A stretch of DNA of 64,000 nucleotides from Podospora pseudocomata (taxonomy: Eukaryota > Ascomycota > Sordariomycetes > Sordariales > Podosporaceae). Shown in pieces: positions 12,320 to 23,630 of this stretch. The DNA is taken from NCBI RefSeq assembly GCF_035222375.1, contig NC_085887.1:2579501-2643500 (forward strand). The letters are read 5' to 3'. Under the pieces are notes generated by a model. The model did no database searches. It saw only the letters and a program-made list of their open reading frames with translations, and had not been told where the DNA came from. The stretch's first letter is position 1. Each line of letters begins with the position of its first letter. The position numbers and the translations under genes are program-made.

Positions 12320-14310
12320 ATGGGACCCAGCACCGTCGACCGCGCCCTCAAGGCGGCAGAACACGACGCCGCCACCCCAATCTCCCCAACCCCAACCCAC
12401 CATGAGCTCCCCCACCGAACAAGCGCCGAGATTGAGCGCGTCATTTCCGCCAGCTCGGTATCCTCCGCCTCCTCCTCTCACTCGGCCCGGTCCCGCAGAC
12501 CCTCCACCGTCGGCACCGGCATAGTCGGCGTGGGCATGTCCCGAGTCTCTACCTCCCGAGACCTCCCCCCAACCGAGCTCGGCCGCATCCAGACCGCCCG
12601 CAGCCAGCACAGCGCAACCGTCGGCCGTTCCATCCGCTCCAGACGAAGCCGTGCCTCCCTCGTCAAGCCCCTTCCCCCCTTCGGCGCCGGAAAGCCATAT
12701 CCACCCCTCCTACCCAATCAAGAGGACTTCGTCGTCGAGTTCGACGGCCCTGATGACCCCCTCCACGCTCAAAACTGGCCCATGGCCAAGAAGTACGTTC
12801 TTCCCCCCCATCTTTCCCACTTATCCCTTCATCACTGCTAACCACCCTCCCTAGACTTCTCACAGCAACAATGCTAGGCTACACAACAATGATCGCCTCC
12901 TTCGGCTCCTCCATCTTCTCCGCCGCCACCCGCGCCGTCGCAACCGACTTTGGCGTATCCCCTGACGTCTCCCTCCTCGGCGTATCCCTCTACGTCCTCG
13001 GCTTCGCCACCGGCCCAACCTTCTGGGCTCCCCTATCCGAGCTCAAAGGCCGTCGTTTACCCCTGGTAGCCTCCATGTTCGGCTTCACCATCTTCAACCT
13101 CGCCTGCGGAACCGCCAAAGACCTCCAGACCGTCCTCATCACGAGGTTCTTTGCCGGTTTTTTCGGTGCTTGCCCCCTTGCTGTCGTTGCAGCTGTCTTC
13201 TCAGACATGTTTGACAACCGCACGCGTGGCATGGCCATCACCGTGTTCAGCATGACTGTCTTTACCGGTCCCATGCTGGCGCCGTTTATCGGCGGGTTCA
13301 TGGTTGAGGATGAGAGCATCGGGTGGAGGTGGACGGCCTATCTCATTGCGATCATGGGTGCTGTCGCTTTTATTATCGATCTGATCTTCCTCGAGGAGAC
13401 CTATCCCCCCGTTATTCTGGTCAGCAAAGCCGCCGAGCTGAGGAGGAGGACCCTCAACTGGGGCATCCACGCCAAGCAGGAAGAGATTGAAATCGACGTC
13501 AAGGAGTTGATCACAAAAAACTTTTCCCGGCCGATGAGGCTTCTCTTCTGCGAGCCGATCGTCACGCTGTTGTCGGTGTACATGGCGTTTATTTACGGGC
13601 TGCTCTATCTCTTTTTGACGGCGTATCCGTTTGTCTTCATGGGGGTCCACGGCATGTCTGCCGGTGTGGCCGGGCTCACGTTTTTCGGCATGATTATCGG
13701 GCAGATCATCGCCGGTGTTACCGTGTTGATGCAGCAGCCTTGGTATGCGAGGAAGCTGGCTGCCAACAATGGGGTGCCGGTTCCTGAGTGGAGGTTGCCC
13801 TCTGTCATTGCTGGAGGTGTGGCTTTTGCGATTGGGTTGTTTTGGTTCGGGTGGACGGGTTTCACCAAGGATATTCACTGGATTTGGCCGACACTTTCTG
13901 GTTTGATGACGGGATTCGGGATAGCCAGCATCTTCTTGCAGGCGCTGAACTACCTCGTCGATTCGTATCTGATGTTTGCCGCTTCGGCAATCGCGGGCAA
14001 CACCTTCTTGCGGTCGTTGGCCGGAGCGGCCTTCCCGCTGTTTGCGAGATACATGTTTGAAGGGATGGGCACCCAGTGGGCCAGCACGCTTCTTGGTTGC
14101 ATCGGTGTGGCGCTCGTGCCTATTCCGGTCATCTTTTACATGTATGGTGATCGGATCAGGGCGAAGAGCGCTTATGCCCCGACCTTTGGTGCTGGGCCGG
14201 AAGTGGCGGAGAGTGAGACGGGGGATGATTCTGAGCTCGGGCACGGAGAGAAGGAGGCGCCTGGCAGCGTGCCCAGGACGGACATGGATGCTGCCCAGAG
14301 GGCAGTCTAA
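12320..14310 (+). CDS. MFS DHA1-family multidrug/polyamine transporter
   Basis: Two exons (12320-12792, 12855-14310) give 642 aa. A long Ser/Arg-rich cytosolic N terminus (about 145 residues) precedes DPLHAQNWP, the signature found just before TM1 in Tpo1/Flu1/Cyp5-type DHA1 transporters. Later motifs are PLSELKGRR (loop 2-3, motif A), a motif C-like stretch in TM5 (VFTGPMLAPFIGGF), LEETYPPVIL after TM6, and a charged C-terminal tail. It is expected to export drugs, fungicides or polyamines by proton antiport at the plasma membrane; the substrate is not readable. The 62-nt intron (donor gtacgt, branch near gctaac, acceptor ccctag) joins AKK to LLTATML. The reading frame extends upstream but 12320 is its first ATG. 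Confidence 0.9.
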
Positions 14311-16773
14311 TGGTTGAGAACAAGATGGAGAGGAAACTGGATCATGTCGTTTGAGCATTGGCGTTTTGGACATTTGGTTTTTGTGCATTTTTTGGAAGAG
14401 GGACGAACTCGATACCCAGCTGTGCATAGATATTGGTTGACTCTGATACATGATCAACGAGATAATGTAATAATGGTTTTTGCGTTAAACTAGACTTTGT
14501 TAGCTGATACCTGAGCTCTCCAATGATGCGAATTAAAGTACTCGGGCTAGTGGTAAAGTGTCATAATGTGCATCAGACCAAGATCTAAGGAATATCGTTA
14601 CCCCAATACTAGCCGGTGGGCCGGGCCGGGGCATCACCAGGTGGGAACAAGATCAAGAAACGCATGATGCTAAAGTGGTGACTGGAGATGGGAAACCTGG
14701 TCTTGGTTGTCACCCCTGAACCTGGGCCTGGGTTGACTTGAGCAAGAGAAGTGGGGGTTGCTTCATTTCAGGGGTTGTGGGGGAGGAGTAGATAATCCTT
14801 GTTGCGCATCATTCCCCAGCGATAGCGATAACTTTATTCCTGCTTTGGGCAAAAGATCGATTCCAAGGGTCTCGAGCTCGAGAGAGAGGGGGAGGGGTAA
14901 ATCCTTTGATTTCTGGGCCAGGCCCCCGCGATTCGGTCTTGCTCTCGATTCTTGAATCGGTCTGACGGCAAATGCGAATCTAGCATGTTGCTTTTCGTCT
15001 TGTGGGTTTCTCCGAGGGACGGTGTAAGTCGGCAGCTCTCCAGTCGAATTCTTGTTCTTTGTCCCTCCAAGATTTTGTCTCAGTATCATATGAAAAGAAA
15101 GGGCAAACGCCACAGGGTCGTGTTCTGGGACAGCCACGCTGAGCAGATAGACCCGCCAATATGGTATCGCTCCCAAAAAGATTAATTTTGCGGGCAGACG
15201 TCCTGCAGGCCGGTATTAAAAGTCACGCCACGCGTCTGGCGTGGGGAGATAAGCATTGCCTGGGTGAAGTACTTGGATCGAGTACAAGAATTACAATCTG
15301 GCCGAGGTACGATGCGATAGTATCGGATCAAAAGTCGTGTTCGTGAATTTATCTTCCGCCAGCATGGCAACAGGAAATACCTCAAGGACGACCGGGCGGT
15401 GTGGCGATGGATGCTGGTGCCCGGAGACTTGTTGTGTGTAACAAAGCAGCCAACATCTACAGCCATCTGTCGTACCAATGATGGTGAGGGTGGCTGCAGG
15501 AGCTGCCAAGACTGATATCGTCTAAAGACACCTGCTCTTGGGCAGAATCAAGGGTCTCGCATGGCCTTTGATCGACGGTCAAGAAGTGGCTTGACACGAG
15601 ACATTCTAGATAGCTGTCATTTGACTTCTGGATGGCATGTGGGTGACACTTGATAGACGGCGTCGATCTTTCTGGTTGTTCGTCTTACCCGGCCGAGTGA
15701 TGAAGTGCAACACTCGCGTCAGGAACACCGCTGTGTCGAATTGAACTGAAGAGCAAGTATTGAATGCATGGGAGCTAGTAGGCTAATTCATGCTGAATAT
15801 TCACATATTACCTACAGATACAATATCATGGTGTCCCGCTGCACTGGAAAAGGCGGAGTGATGGGAGTGACGGGCAACGAGGGGCTGAGAAAAGTGTGGG
15901 GTTCTCCCCCACGTCCCTTCCTCCCCGGGCTCTTCCTGCCGTGTCCTGTCCGACTTCAGCCGACTGCTCTTTCCTCAACAACAGCCTCGCGACTTCCCAA
16001 ACGGTGTCTCGATCATCGATCCAAATCATAGATAGGCACATCATCTGACCGGCAAGTAACCACCCCGCCAAGTCAACTGACGATGACAATGTCGGAGGGG
16101 TTGCACGAGAGAGCTCGGCGGGAGGGCTAGAGGTCAGAACCGAATCGTCCTGAAATTATATCAGGGCTGTGCCTCATCTTCGGTACTCAGCAGGGACCCT
16201 GGCAGATACACGCCCCCATCCCGCGTTGAGCAAGGTGCAGACGATGGAACCCATGCCAGAACAGGGCCAGCCAAACAGAGGCTTGTATTCCTTATCTCTA
16301 GCCATCAGTCAGCCAATGAAACAAACCACCATCTCCAGTAAACTCCCTTCTTGATATCAGCATCACTGTGGGGACACATGCCCACCTGCGTAGCACACAA
16401 GTAAGAAGAGACTTGGGGGTAGTGGCCGTTAAAGTACATATGATGTACATGGAGTACAACTTGAGACATTTCATGACGCCGAGCATTGCCTTGTTGTAAT
16501 TATAGTGTGTGGTGAGCCGAGTCGACGAACCGGAGATGTAAAGACGCCTCACCTCACACTACCTGCGGCCGCCCCTCCGTCCAGTTGCTCCTTCCATCTG
16601 TACTTTTTTTCTCAACAATCCGGCGGCGAACTCGGGAACCCCTCTAGGTTTCTTTGAACAGCTGTCCCCAGAAAGGAGCGGTTTCTTCAGTAAATACTAC
16701 TTTTGTATTGTGCTTCTTCATCACACAACTACCACCGGCAGCATCAACAGCACAGCAACACCATATCCGGGCC
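14311..16773. other. spacer before the pseudokinase gene
   Basis: About 2.5 kb with no supported gene. A 137-codon minus-strand frame at 14763-15176 has no recognisable motif and no splice context. The final ~200 bases upstream of 16774 lack ATG triplets, consistent with a clean 5' leader of the kinase-like gene. Confidence 0.55.
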
Positions 16774-18681
16774 ATGACAACGACTCCTAACCGACGTCAC
16801 AGCACCATGTGGTGGGACGACGACACCATTGAACGCACAGTCACACGCATGTTTGTGTGTAGCCATCTTATTCCTGAGGAAATCGAGCGACTCGACCGCA
16901 CCCTGGGCTTTGGCGATGGCTTGACCGATGGGACTTATTGGGAGTGGATCGAGCAAAAGGCCAAGAGGATCTTCCTCATTCTTGTCGAGCTCAAAGTCCC
17001 TGACCAGATCTTCGGCGTGATTGACGACTCGTGGGACGACGAGGACCTGCCTATTGCTCGGGACCAAGTTGAGCGACTCGCCCTGACCCCTACCAGAGAC
17101 AGCAGGCTGGAACAGGAATTCTACGAAAAGCAGTTTTACTATCTACTTCGACCTCTGCGCAAGGGCGAGCATGTCATCTACCAAGATAGCGAGGTGGTTC
17201 CGCTGGAGGTGGTCGAAAAGAAGCACGTCCCCGGCCAGACCCCTTTCTTCGACAAGGTCATGCTTCCAGGCTACCCAGGAACCGTATTCTGTCGTGTGAA
17301 GATGCCGATTGGCGGCGGCTACTCGAGCCCGGAAGACTTTCTGTTCGACGTGAACGGCATTCGCAACGTCCAGAACGACCATCTCGCTTCTTACTGGGCG
17401 TCCTATGTTCAACAAGGCTATGGCTATGCCCTCTTCACCAATGCGGCCGACTACACTCTCAAGGGCCTCCTCACCACAACGCCAGCATGCTTCAAGAACA
17501 TGGAGAAAAAGGCACGACGGCGACAGGTCATGGAATGGATCCACTGTCTCATTGACACGGTGTGTTTCCTTCACAACAGAGGCCTATCTCACGGCAACAT
17601 CAAGCCTTCCACAGTCTTGTTTGCCAGCGAGAACCATATCTTCCTTTCAGACTTGCTTGGTTACACTGGACTGGACAGAAACTCGTTCGACAAAGAGTCA
17701 TATGACTACGCGGCGCCGGAGCAGTGGTTTAAACCGAGCTCACCATCGTCAACTTCGTTTCACCGCCGAGGAACGGTGACATCCACGACAGCTTCACCTG
17801 AAAGCCCCAACTATATCACCAGCCGTTCCACCCCCGATTCCAGCCAGCACCCGATGGCCATGATGCATGCACCCACGCCTCACCTGAGTCCCCAAGCGGC
17901 AGACATCTTTTCCCTCGGTTGCATAATTCTGGACCTCCTCAGCTTCCTGGTAAAGAAGCACGGAAGACCGTTCGCAACACATCGGGCCGCAAAGCACAAG
18001 ACCCCTAGCAGGGGCGGTGCTGTCCCTGACTCGTCGTTTCATCGGAACCTATCTCAGGTCGAGAGCTGGATGACCCTACTGGTCAAGGAAGCCCAGAAAA
18101 AGGAGAAGGACGACGACATATTTAAAGGCATCGCCCCTATGCTTCATATTGTTGAGCACATGCTTTCCTCTCATCCTACCGACCGCCCTGATGCCCAAGA
18201 CTTACAGACGAGAATGTACAAGATTTTAACGGATCATTGCGGGATTCTGGAGCCGCACTGTGTACATCAGTATGACAACGGCTGGGACTTTGGCATGGCA
18301 AGCCTGAAGCTTGACACCACTGGTAATAGACGAGCCAGTGGCAGTTCAGGACATCACCACCCGCGAAACAGCATTGGAAGCAGAGGAAGCGGACGAAGCT
18401 CAGGTTCTGTTCAAGACCTGCGGGGCCAGGAAACCTTTCTAGTCCCTCGGCTCTCCAGGTCCAGGAGCTCTAGAGGACCTCCTTCCGTTGCATCGAGCCG
18501 GGCTCCCCTTTTCACCGGTAAGCAACTTTTTTCTTTTGGCAACAGTCAACAGCGGCCTCGTTGGCCTACCAAAGCATCTCAACCATCGCTTTTCAGGAGC
18601 CAGTTACATAAGCGCGACGAAGTGATCTCAATTTGTTGTCTCTTAACCGCCATCGTTGTTGCCACCAGAGAAAGAAGCTAA
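16774..18681 (+). CDS. protein-kinase-fold protein, probable pseudokinase
   Basis: The frame from the first in-frame ATG (16774) runs to 18681 (635 aa unspliced). Residues about 130-530 carry a kinase fold: a possible VKM lysine strand, FLHNRGLSHGNIKPS as catalytic loop, D293-LLG in place of DFG, YAAPEQW as the APE segment, DIFSLGCIILDLL as helix F, and HPTDRPDAQDL near the end. The catalytic-loop HRD is H273-G-N275: the proton-accepting Asp is replaced by Asn, while the metal-binding Asp (D293) is kept. A pseudokinase or very weak kinase is therefore inferred. The C-terminal tail is Ser/Arg/Gly rich. Near the 3' end a good donor (gtaagc at 18518) and acceptor (tttcag ending 18596) suggest an intron; a second possible one is 18622-18668, returning to the same final codons ERS-stop. 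Confidence 0.8.
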   Translation: MTTTPNRRHSTMWWDDDTIERTVTRMFVCSHLIPEEIERLDRTLGFGDGLTDGTYWEWIEQKAKRIFLILVELKVPDQIFGVIDDSWDDEDLPIARDQVERLALTPTRDSRLEQEFYEKQFYYLLRPLRKGEHVIYQDSEVVPLEVVEKKHVPGQTPFFDKVMLPGYPGTVFCRVKMPIGGGYSSPEDFLFDVNGIRNVQNDHLASYWASYVQQGYGYALFTNAADYTLKGLLTTTPACFKNMEKKARRRQVMEWIHCLIDTVCFLHNRGLSHGNIKPSTVLFASENHIFLSDLLGYTGLDRNSFDKESYDYAAPEQWFKPSSPSSTSFHRRGTVTSTTASPESPNYITSRSTPDSSQHPMAMMHAPTPHLSPQAADIFSLGCIILDLLSFLVKKHGRPFATHRAAKHKTPSRGGAVPDSSFHRNLSQVESWMTLLVKEAQKKEKDDDIFKGIAPMLHIVEHMLSSHPTDRPDAQDLQTRMYKILTDHCGILEPHCVHQYDNGWDFGMASLKLDTTGNRRASGSSGHHHPRNSIGSRGSGRSSGSVQDLRGQETFLVPRLSRSRSSRGPPSVASSRAPLFTGKQLFSFGNSQQRPRWPTKASQPSLFRSQLHKRDEVISICCLLTAIVVATRERS

Positions 18682-19220
18682 CTAGACATGCAGCAGCACC
18701 AAGAGAGGGTTGGAAAGGCCCAATGACGTTTTGGCAAACGGATTCGCGAATGATGGCCACTAGGTAGAGAAGCAACATCTGCCCTATTTCTTCGTTTGTT
18801 CTTCATGGGATGGGGAGTTGGCGAAAACCTATGGGACCACAGGTCATTGCTTTTGTGAGATCTCTTTGCATTCAGAGTCAACTGAATTTCTTTTGTTTTG
18901 ATGATTTCTTTGGGAAGCACAGTGTCATGATGTTAAGGGAGGACGGGAGAAATGTGCATATAAATGGTGCATGTGTCGGAATACATAAGACTGGCGTTGT
19001 TTGGGAAGTGTAAGCATCGATACCCGGTGGAATTTAGCTGCCATGTTTTCTAGCAAGATCTCATTATTTTTTTTGAGATTGTTGTTGGGATAATTTCATG
19101 ATGCCGTCTTGATCACGGTAGGTGGCTCGAAGAAGTTGTTCATTTGTAGTCTGATATCCCTATGTTGTATGCTCCAAACATATACCTTAAAACCGCGCTC
19201 TTTCTTCAACAAATCAAGAA

Positions 19221-19292
19221 GGCCTCGTGGCGCAACGGTAGCGCGTTCGACTCCAGATCGAAAGGTTATCCGTTCAAATCGGGTCGGGGTCA
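19221..19292 (+). tRNA. tRNA-Trp (anticodon CCA), intronless
   Basis: The 72 bases fold as a complete cloverleaf. The acceptor stem GGCCTCG pairs with CGGGGTC (two G-U pairs), the D stem is GCGC/GCGC, the anticodon stem TTCGA/TCGAA encloses loop CTCCAGA with anticodon CCA, and the T stem ATCCG/CGGGT encloses TTCAAAT. The discriminator base is A and no CCA is encoded, as expected in eukaryotes. Internal promoters are visible: A box TGGCGCAACGG and B box GTTCAAATC. There is no intron. The first run of at least five T's downstream is at 19356-19361, a plausible Pol III terminator about 64 bases past the gene. Confidence 0.95.
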
Positions 19293-19310
19293 ATTCAAAG
19301 ATGATGGAGA

Positions 19311-19334
19311 GCCCCCCCTGTTAACTCGGGGGGC
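19311..19334 (+). repeat. GC hairpin just downstream of tRNA-Trp
   Basis: GCCCCCC (19311-19317) and GGGGGGC (19328-19334) form a perfect 7-bp stem with a 10-nt loop. It lies between the tRNA and the first T run and could be part of the pre-tRNA trailer. Confidence 0.6.
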
Positions 19335-19965
19335 ACGCACTCCGGATTTGATGTCTTTTTTATGCCTCTTCTCCATTCGAGGCCTAAATGTAGGTCTTTT
19401 GTCAAGTTTCTGAACGGCGGTATCCTGAATTTTTGGAGACCTGTGAGGAGAGTGGATATTATGGAGATGGAGTTGATGTTCAAAGATGGCTGTATTTTAA
19501 GGGGAGATGGAGCCTAGGGTTAGGGTCTCAAAGTGCAGGTTCCGGGTGCCAGCAGGTGGCAGGGGTTCGCTTGTGAGCTCATGGCGACCATGGATCTTGC
19601 GCCGCGCGGATCGTGTCCACAGCGCTATTCGTCCCCAGATTCGGCCATTGAAAGAGAACACAACCACCGTTCGAACCCTCGACACCCACTTGGCGCCGCA
19701 AGATGCTGGTGCCCATCAGCAATGCTGGTGAATCGAGCGGTTTTAACGATCCAGCATAATAGACAATCTCCTCTCCTTGGTCAGCAGCAAGCATAGTAGC
19801 CTCTGTGTCTCTCTCTCTGCCTCTCTTCCCCTCTCTTCCAACGCAAGACAAGACGGTACCCCCGACGACTTCCGAACGAACAATTGATAGACAAGACAAG
19901 ACGGTCCGTACACTCCTTCGAACTCCTCCGATATCCCGAACGTCCCCGTAAAACACGAACAAGAA

Positions 19966-22964
19966 ATGTCGCCCGACGGCCCCAACAGCAGTAGCAACAA
20001 CAACAGCAGCAGCAGTAATATCCGAGTCTTTGTGCGCTGGCACGAGCAGGTCGTCTTCGCTGGCGAGGAGGTCAAGTGCACCATCACGTTCAAAAACGTC
20101 GCCCGTCCACCAGGCAGCAACAACTGCAACGGCAGCAGCAACAACCATGTCTCAACACCGCCGAGTAGTCTGAAGCCCTTTTCGCAGCGGGAGCGGCTGC
20201 GCCAACCTTCCCCTTTACACCCCGGCGCATCATCATCATCGGGTGGGAGGTCGAAGCACAGTTCTAGCAGCAGTCTCGCGCCGCCGTCGGCTGCTGCTGC
20301 CGGGGGCAGGGGCCATCACAGGTCGAGTCTCTCGCTTTCCGTCCCGTCTGCGGCTTCCCGAGCGAGGGCGGGTTCGATTCAGAGTCCGACTCCGTGGACG
20401 CCCGCGACGCCGAACTCACCTGCGCTTTCGGCGAGGGGTGGTGGTGGTGGTGGTAATGGTGGAGGCGTGTCATCGCCGTCTGGATCGGGGAAGCAGAGGA
20501 ATGGGCATGGGCATAAGCGGTCTGTGTCGATTGTTTCGATTGGGTCGTCGGTGAGCACGATTGGGGGTGGTGGGGATGATGGGCAGAGTGTTGCTGGCTC
20601 TGCGAGCTCTAAGCGGTCGGGGAGAGGTCATACTAGAGCTTCGAGTCTCCAGATTCTGCCGAGGGGTGGCTTGTTTAATGGGCCGCGGTCTGGTGAGTTT
20701 TTTGGTGATTTTGAGGAGAGGGTAAGGGTAGGGGACTGATTATTGGATGTGTAGCAACTACGCCGAGACTAACAGCTTCGCAATCTTCGCCTTTATTTCA
20801 CGCGTCATACCCACCCGAACGAAGCATGAATGGGCGGCGCTCGGGTGGCTCAACTGCGCCTGGGACACCGAGGGTCGGAGGTTCGAAGATTTCGCCCACG
20901 TCAGAGCCGCCGAATCCGCTGGCAGAGTTTAGATTCCCTGCGGCAGCTTCACCGGCTACGCCGATAACACCTGGGATGCCGCCAACGCCGGGCCCGGGAC
21001 GCTCAGAGGATGACTTGCTTAGCTCGAGTGGAGCGACGGCTGGGTTCCTGAACAATCTGCCTATACGTCAGCGAGACCAGGTTCCGACGATTAACGAGCA
21101 TGGCGCCACGCTGCCGGCAAGGGTTTTGTCGACTACGAGTATAGCGGGAACACCCAGAAGCAGTGGCGAGTTTTATTCGATGAGTAACAACTCATCCGAG
21201 ACGTTGGCCTCCGAGTATGTGCTACATCAGCCGCTTAGGACGCAGCCGCGTCCGCCCCATAGCAGGAGGACGTCAAATCTTGTGCCTACTGCGGTGAGGC
21301 CGCCGGAATCTCTGATGATGGGGTATGCGCAGGTGCAAGGGTCATTTACGCTGGATGGATCGCTCGTGAATCTCGCGCCGTTTGAAGCGGTGAAGCGGAA
21401 GGCGGTAGTTGGTGGGCACGGGGGTGGTGTTATTGGGTTGGAAACGAACACCAAGCGGGACAGCGGTCTGCTGAGGAGCTTTGGATGGGGGAGTATCACC
21501 AGCTCGATTGGAGAACTGCTAGGCGGCGGCGAGCTCAGCACGATTAAGGAAATGCGAGGGCTCGCGGGCTCCAAGGCGGTGCCCCTTTTGTCAACACCAC
21601 AGTCAATCCTGTTTGTTGATTTACAGCTGGGACCCGGGGAGAGCATGGCTTATGAGTACACGTTCAAGCTCCCCAAGGGATTGCCACCAACCCACCGAGG
21701 GAAAGCCATAAAAATCTCCTACAGCCTGGTGATTGGCACCCAACGGCCTGGAGGTGCGAAAGAGCAACAAGTCAAATCAGTCGACATCCCATTCCGCGTC
21801 CTAGGGAGTGTGAACAGCCACGGCGAGATTCTGGGGCACGACCTCATGTCTCCGTATATCATCCTGCGAGACCAGGCGGTCGTAAAACCGGCCAGCAAGG
21901 AGTCGTCATCCTCTTCTCAGCTGATGGTCTCCAAACCAAAACCCTCACCCCCCACACCAGGTCCAGCATCAACCATGGCCTCGTTTTTGTCCTACGTGGA
22001 CGAGCTGCTCACCAAATCCCACGACAACCCCACTGCCGGGCTGTTATCCCCAACAGCGATGCCCACCTCGCGGCGTCCATCGACGTACTCGATGTCGGAC
22101 GCCGGTTTCGGCGGGCTACCACCCCCGACAGCGAAAGAAGCCATCGACCTTGCTATCCTCCGCTCCAACCTGACCACCTCCCCGGGCCAACAGTCGACCA
22201 ACCGGTTCGAGATTGCGCGCAACGGCCGCCGCGTTGGGGTGGTCATGCTTGCCCGACCGGCCTACCGGTTGGGAGAGATTGTGACGCTGGTGATTGATTT
22301 TAGTAATGCGGAGATACCCTGCTACGCGGTCCACGCAGCGCTGGAGACGTCGGAGAAGATTCTCGATCCGGGGCTTGCGCTGAGGAGCGAGGCAAGTGTT
22401 TATAGAGTGACAAGAAAGGTGTGGGTGAGCCAGAGCGAGGCGGCCATGTACGGACGGAGGGTAGTGTTTCAGCCGACGATACCGGTGAGTGCGACGCCGG
22501 AGTTTGAGACGACGGGGATTGGGCTGGGGTGGAGGGTTAGGTTGGAGTTTGTGGTGCCTGTTGATTTGGAGCCGCAGCTTGGCACCAACAACAACAATCG
22601 GCAGCAGGAACAGCAGAAGGGGGGGTTGGGGGATGTGGAAGAGGAGGAGGAGGAGGAGGAAGAGGAGGAGGAGGAGGAAGGGGAAGGGGATAGGTTGAGA
22701 GGGAGAGGAGAGGAAGGGGTGGGGTTGGGGTTGAGCGGGGTGAATACTGGTGGGAATGGAGGGCAGGTGGTGAAGAGTAAGGGGCATCCGTTGCTCGAGG
22801 AGATTAGCAGGGATGATAGAGGGGGTTTGGTGATGGTGGCGGTGGAGAATTTGACGTGTGAGAGCTTTGAGGTGGCGGTGCCGTTGAGGGTATATGGGGC
22901 TGTTTGTAATGGGCTGGAGAGGTTGGAGAGGGATGAGGCGTTGGAGGAGGGGTTGGTTGTTTAG
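19966..22964 (+). CDS. RGP1: Rgp1-family protein (Ric1-Rgp1 GEF for Ypt6/Rab6)
   Basis: Two exons (19966-20692, 20755-22964) give 978 aa. The N terminus (IRVFVRWHEQVVFAGEEVKCTITFKNV) begins an arrestin-like beta fold that is interrupted by a long Ser/Gly/Asn-rich insert. After the intron come SQSSPLFHASYPPERSM, YAQVQGSFTLDGSLV, SILFVDLQLGPGESMAYEYTFKLPKGLPP and SYSLVIGTQRP, the conserved core of Rgp1 / RAB6A-GEF complex partner 2. With Ric1 this family activates Ypt6/Rab6 at the Golgi for retrograde endosome-Golgi traffic. A glutamate-rich tract (about 22640-22680) sits near the C terminus. The 62-nt intron has donor gtgagt; a second in-frame acceptor 21 nt downstream (ctaacag) is also possible. 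The gene is convergent with the ADAM protease gene. Confidence 0.88.
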
Positions 22965-23630
22965 ATGGGGGGGAGGGGCTTGTATATATTTATCGGTGCA
23001 TGAATTGAGTATTGAATGGTCAAAGCAGTCCTATCACCCAGCGAGTTGGTGCTATGTATCATTCACGGCACGATCTAAGAGCGTTTCCAAAGTCATTGAT
23101 TGAACTTGTTGCATATTTCCCACCCATCCCCAACTATTCTTTCCTCCTGCAGAAACACAAAACAGCCACCCATTTGATACGTCTCTCTCTCTCTCTCTCT
23201 TTCTCTGCACTACATACAAATATCGCGATCACCAGGACATCTTGTACAAAAAGCCAACACACATCGTGCAACCCCTTAGTCCTGTACTTCCTATACAAAG
23301 ATGCCAAGACCATATACAACCAGCTTATACTCCAGACAAGAAATCATATCCTCATAGTTTTGACTTCCTCAATCCTCCGGGAGAAGAGGGGTAAGATATC
23401 GCCAAGCCCTGTCCACCTCTTTTGAGGACAGGATCCAGAAAACAAAAGGAGAGACAAGAAAAGATTAAACGCCATCCTAATGCATGCAAAAAAAAAAAAA
23501 AGGGTTCGGTTGTGTGTGTCCAGCAGGCAAAATCCAAACAAGAAAAAACCTCCCTCCCAAATGATCTATGCCCCTTTCCTGTTTCCGACCAAAAAAATAA
23601 CCCAAAAAAAAACCAACGAGATATTTATCA
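22965..23630. other. convergent 3' region of RGP1 and ADAM genes
   Basis: A 666-bp interval between two stop codons. It contains a (CT)n run at about 23180-23204 and a 14-base A run at 23488-23501. It holds the two 3' UTRs and no supported gene. Confidence 0.6.

Larger units (their letters stand above)
18682..19965. other. spacer holding the tRNA-Trp gene and the Rgp1 leader
   Basis: About 1.3 kb. Apart from the tRNA at 19221-19292, it holds the 3' UTR of the pseudokinase gene and the leader of the Rgp1 gene, which contains a short CT-rich run at about 19806-19824. No other gene is supported. Confidence 0.6.

Noticed and set aside
13201-14457. A 418-codon minus-strand frame
   Set aside because: Antisense to the well-supported DHA1 transporter, with no domain; a GC-bias artefact.
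14763-15176. A 137-codon minus frame
   Set aside because: No motif and no credible start or splice context.
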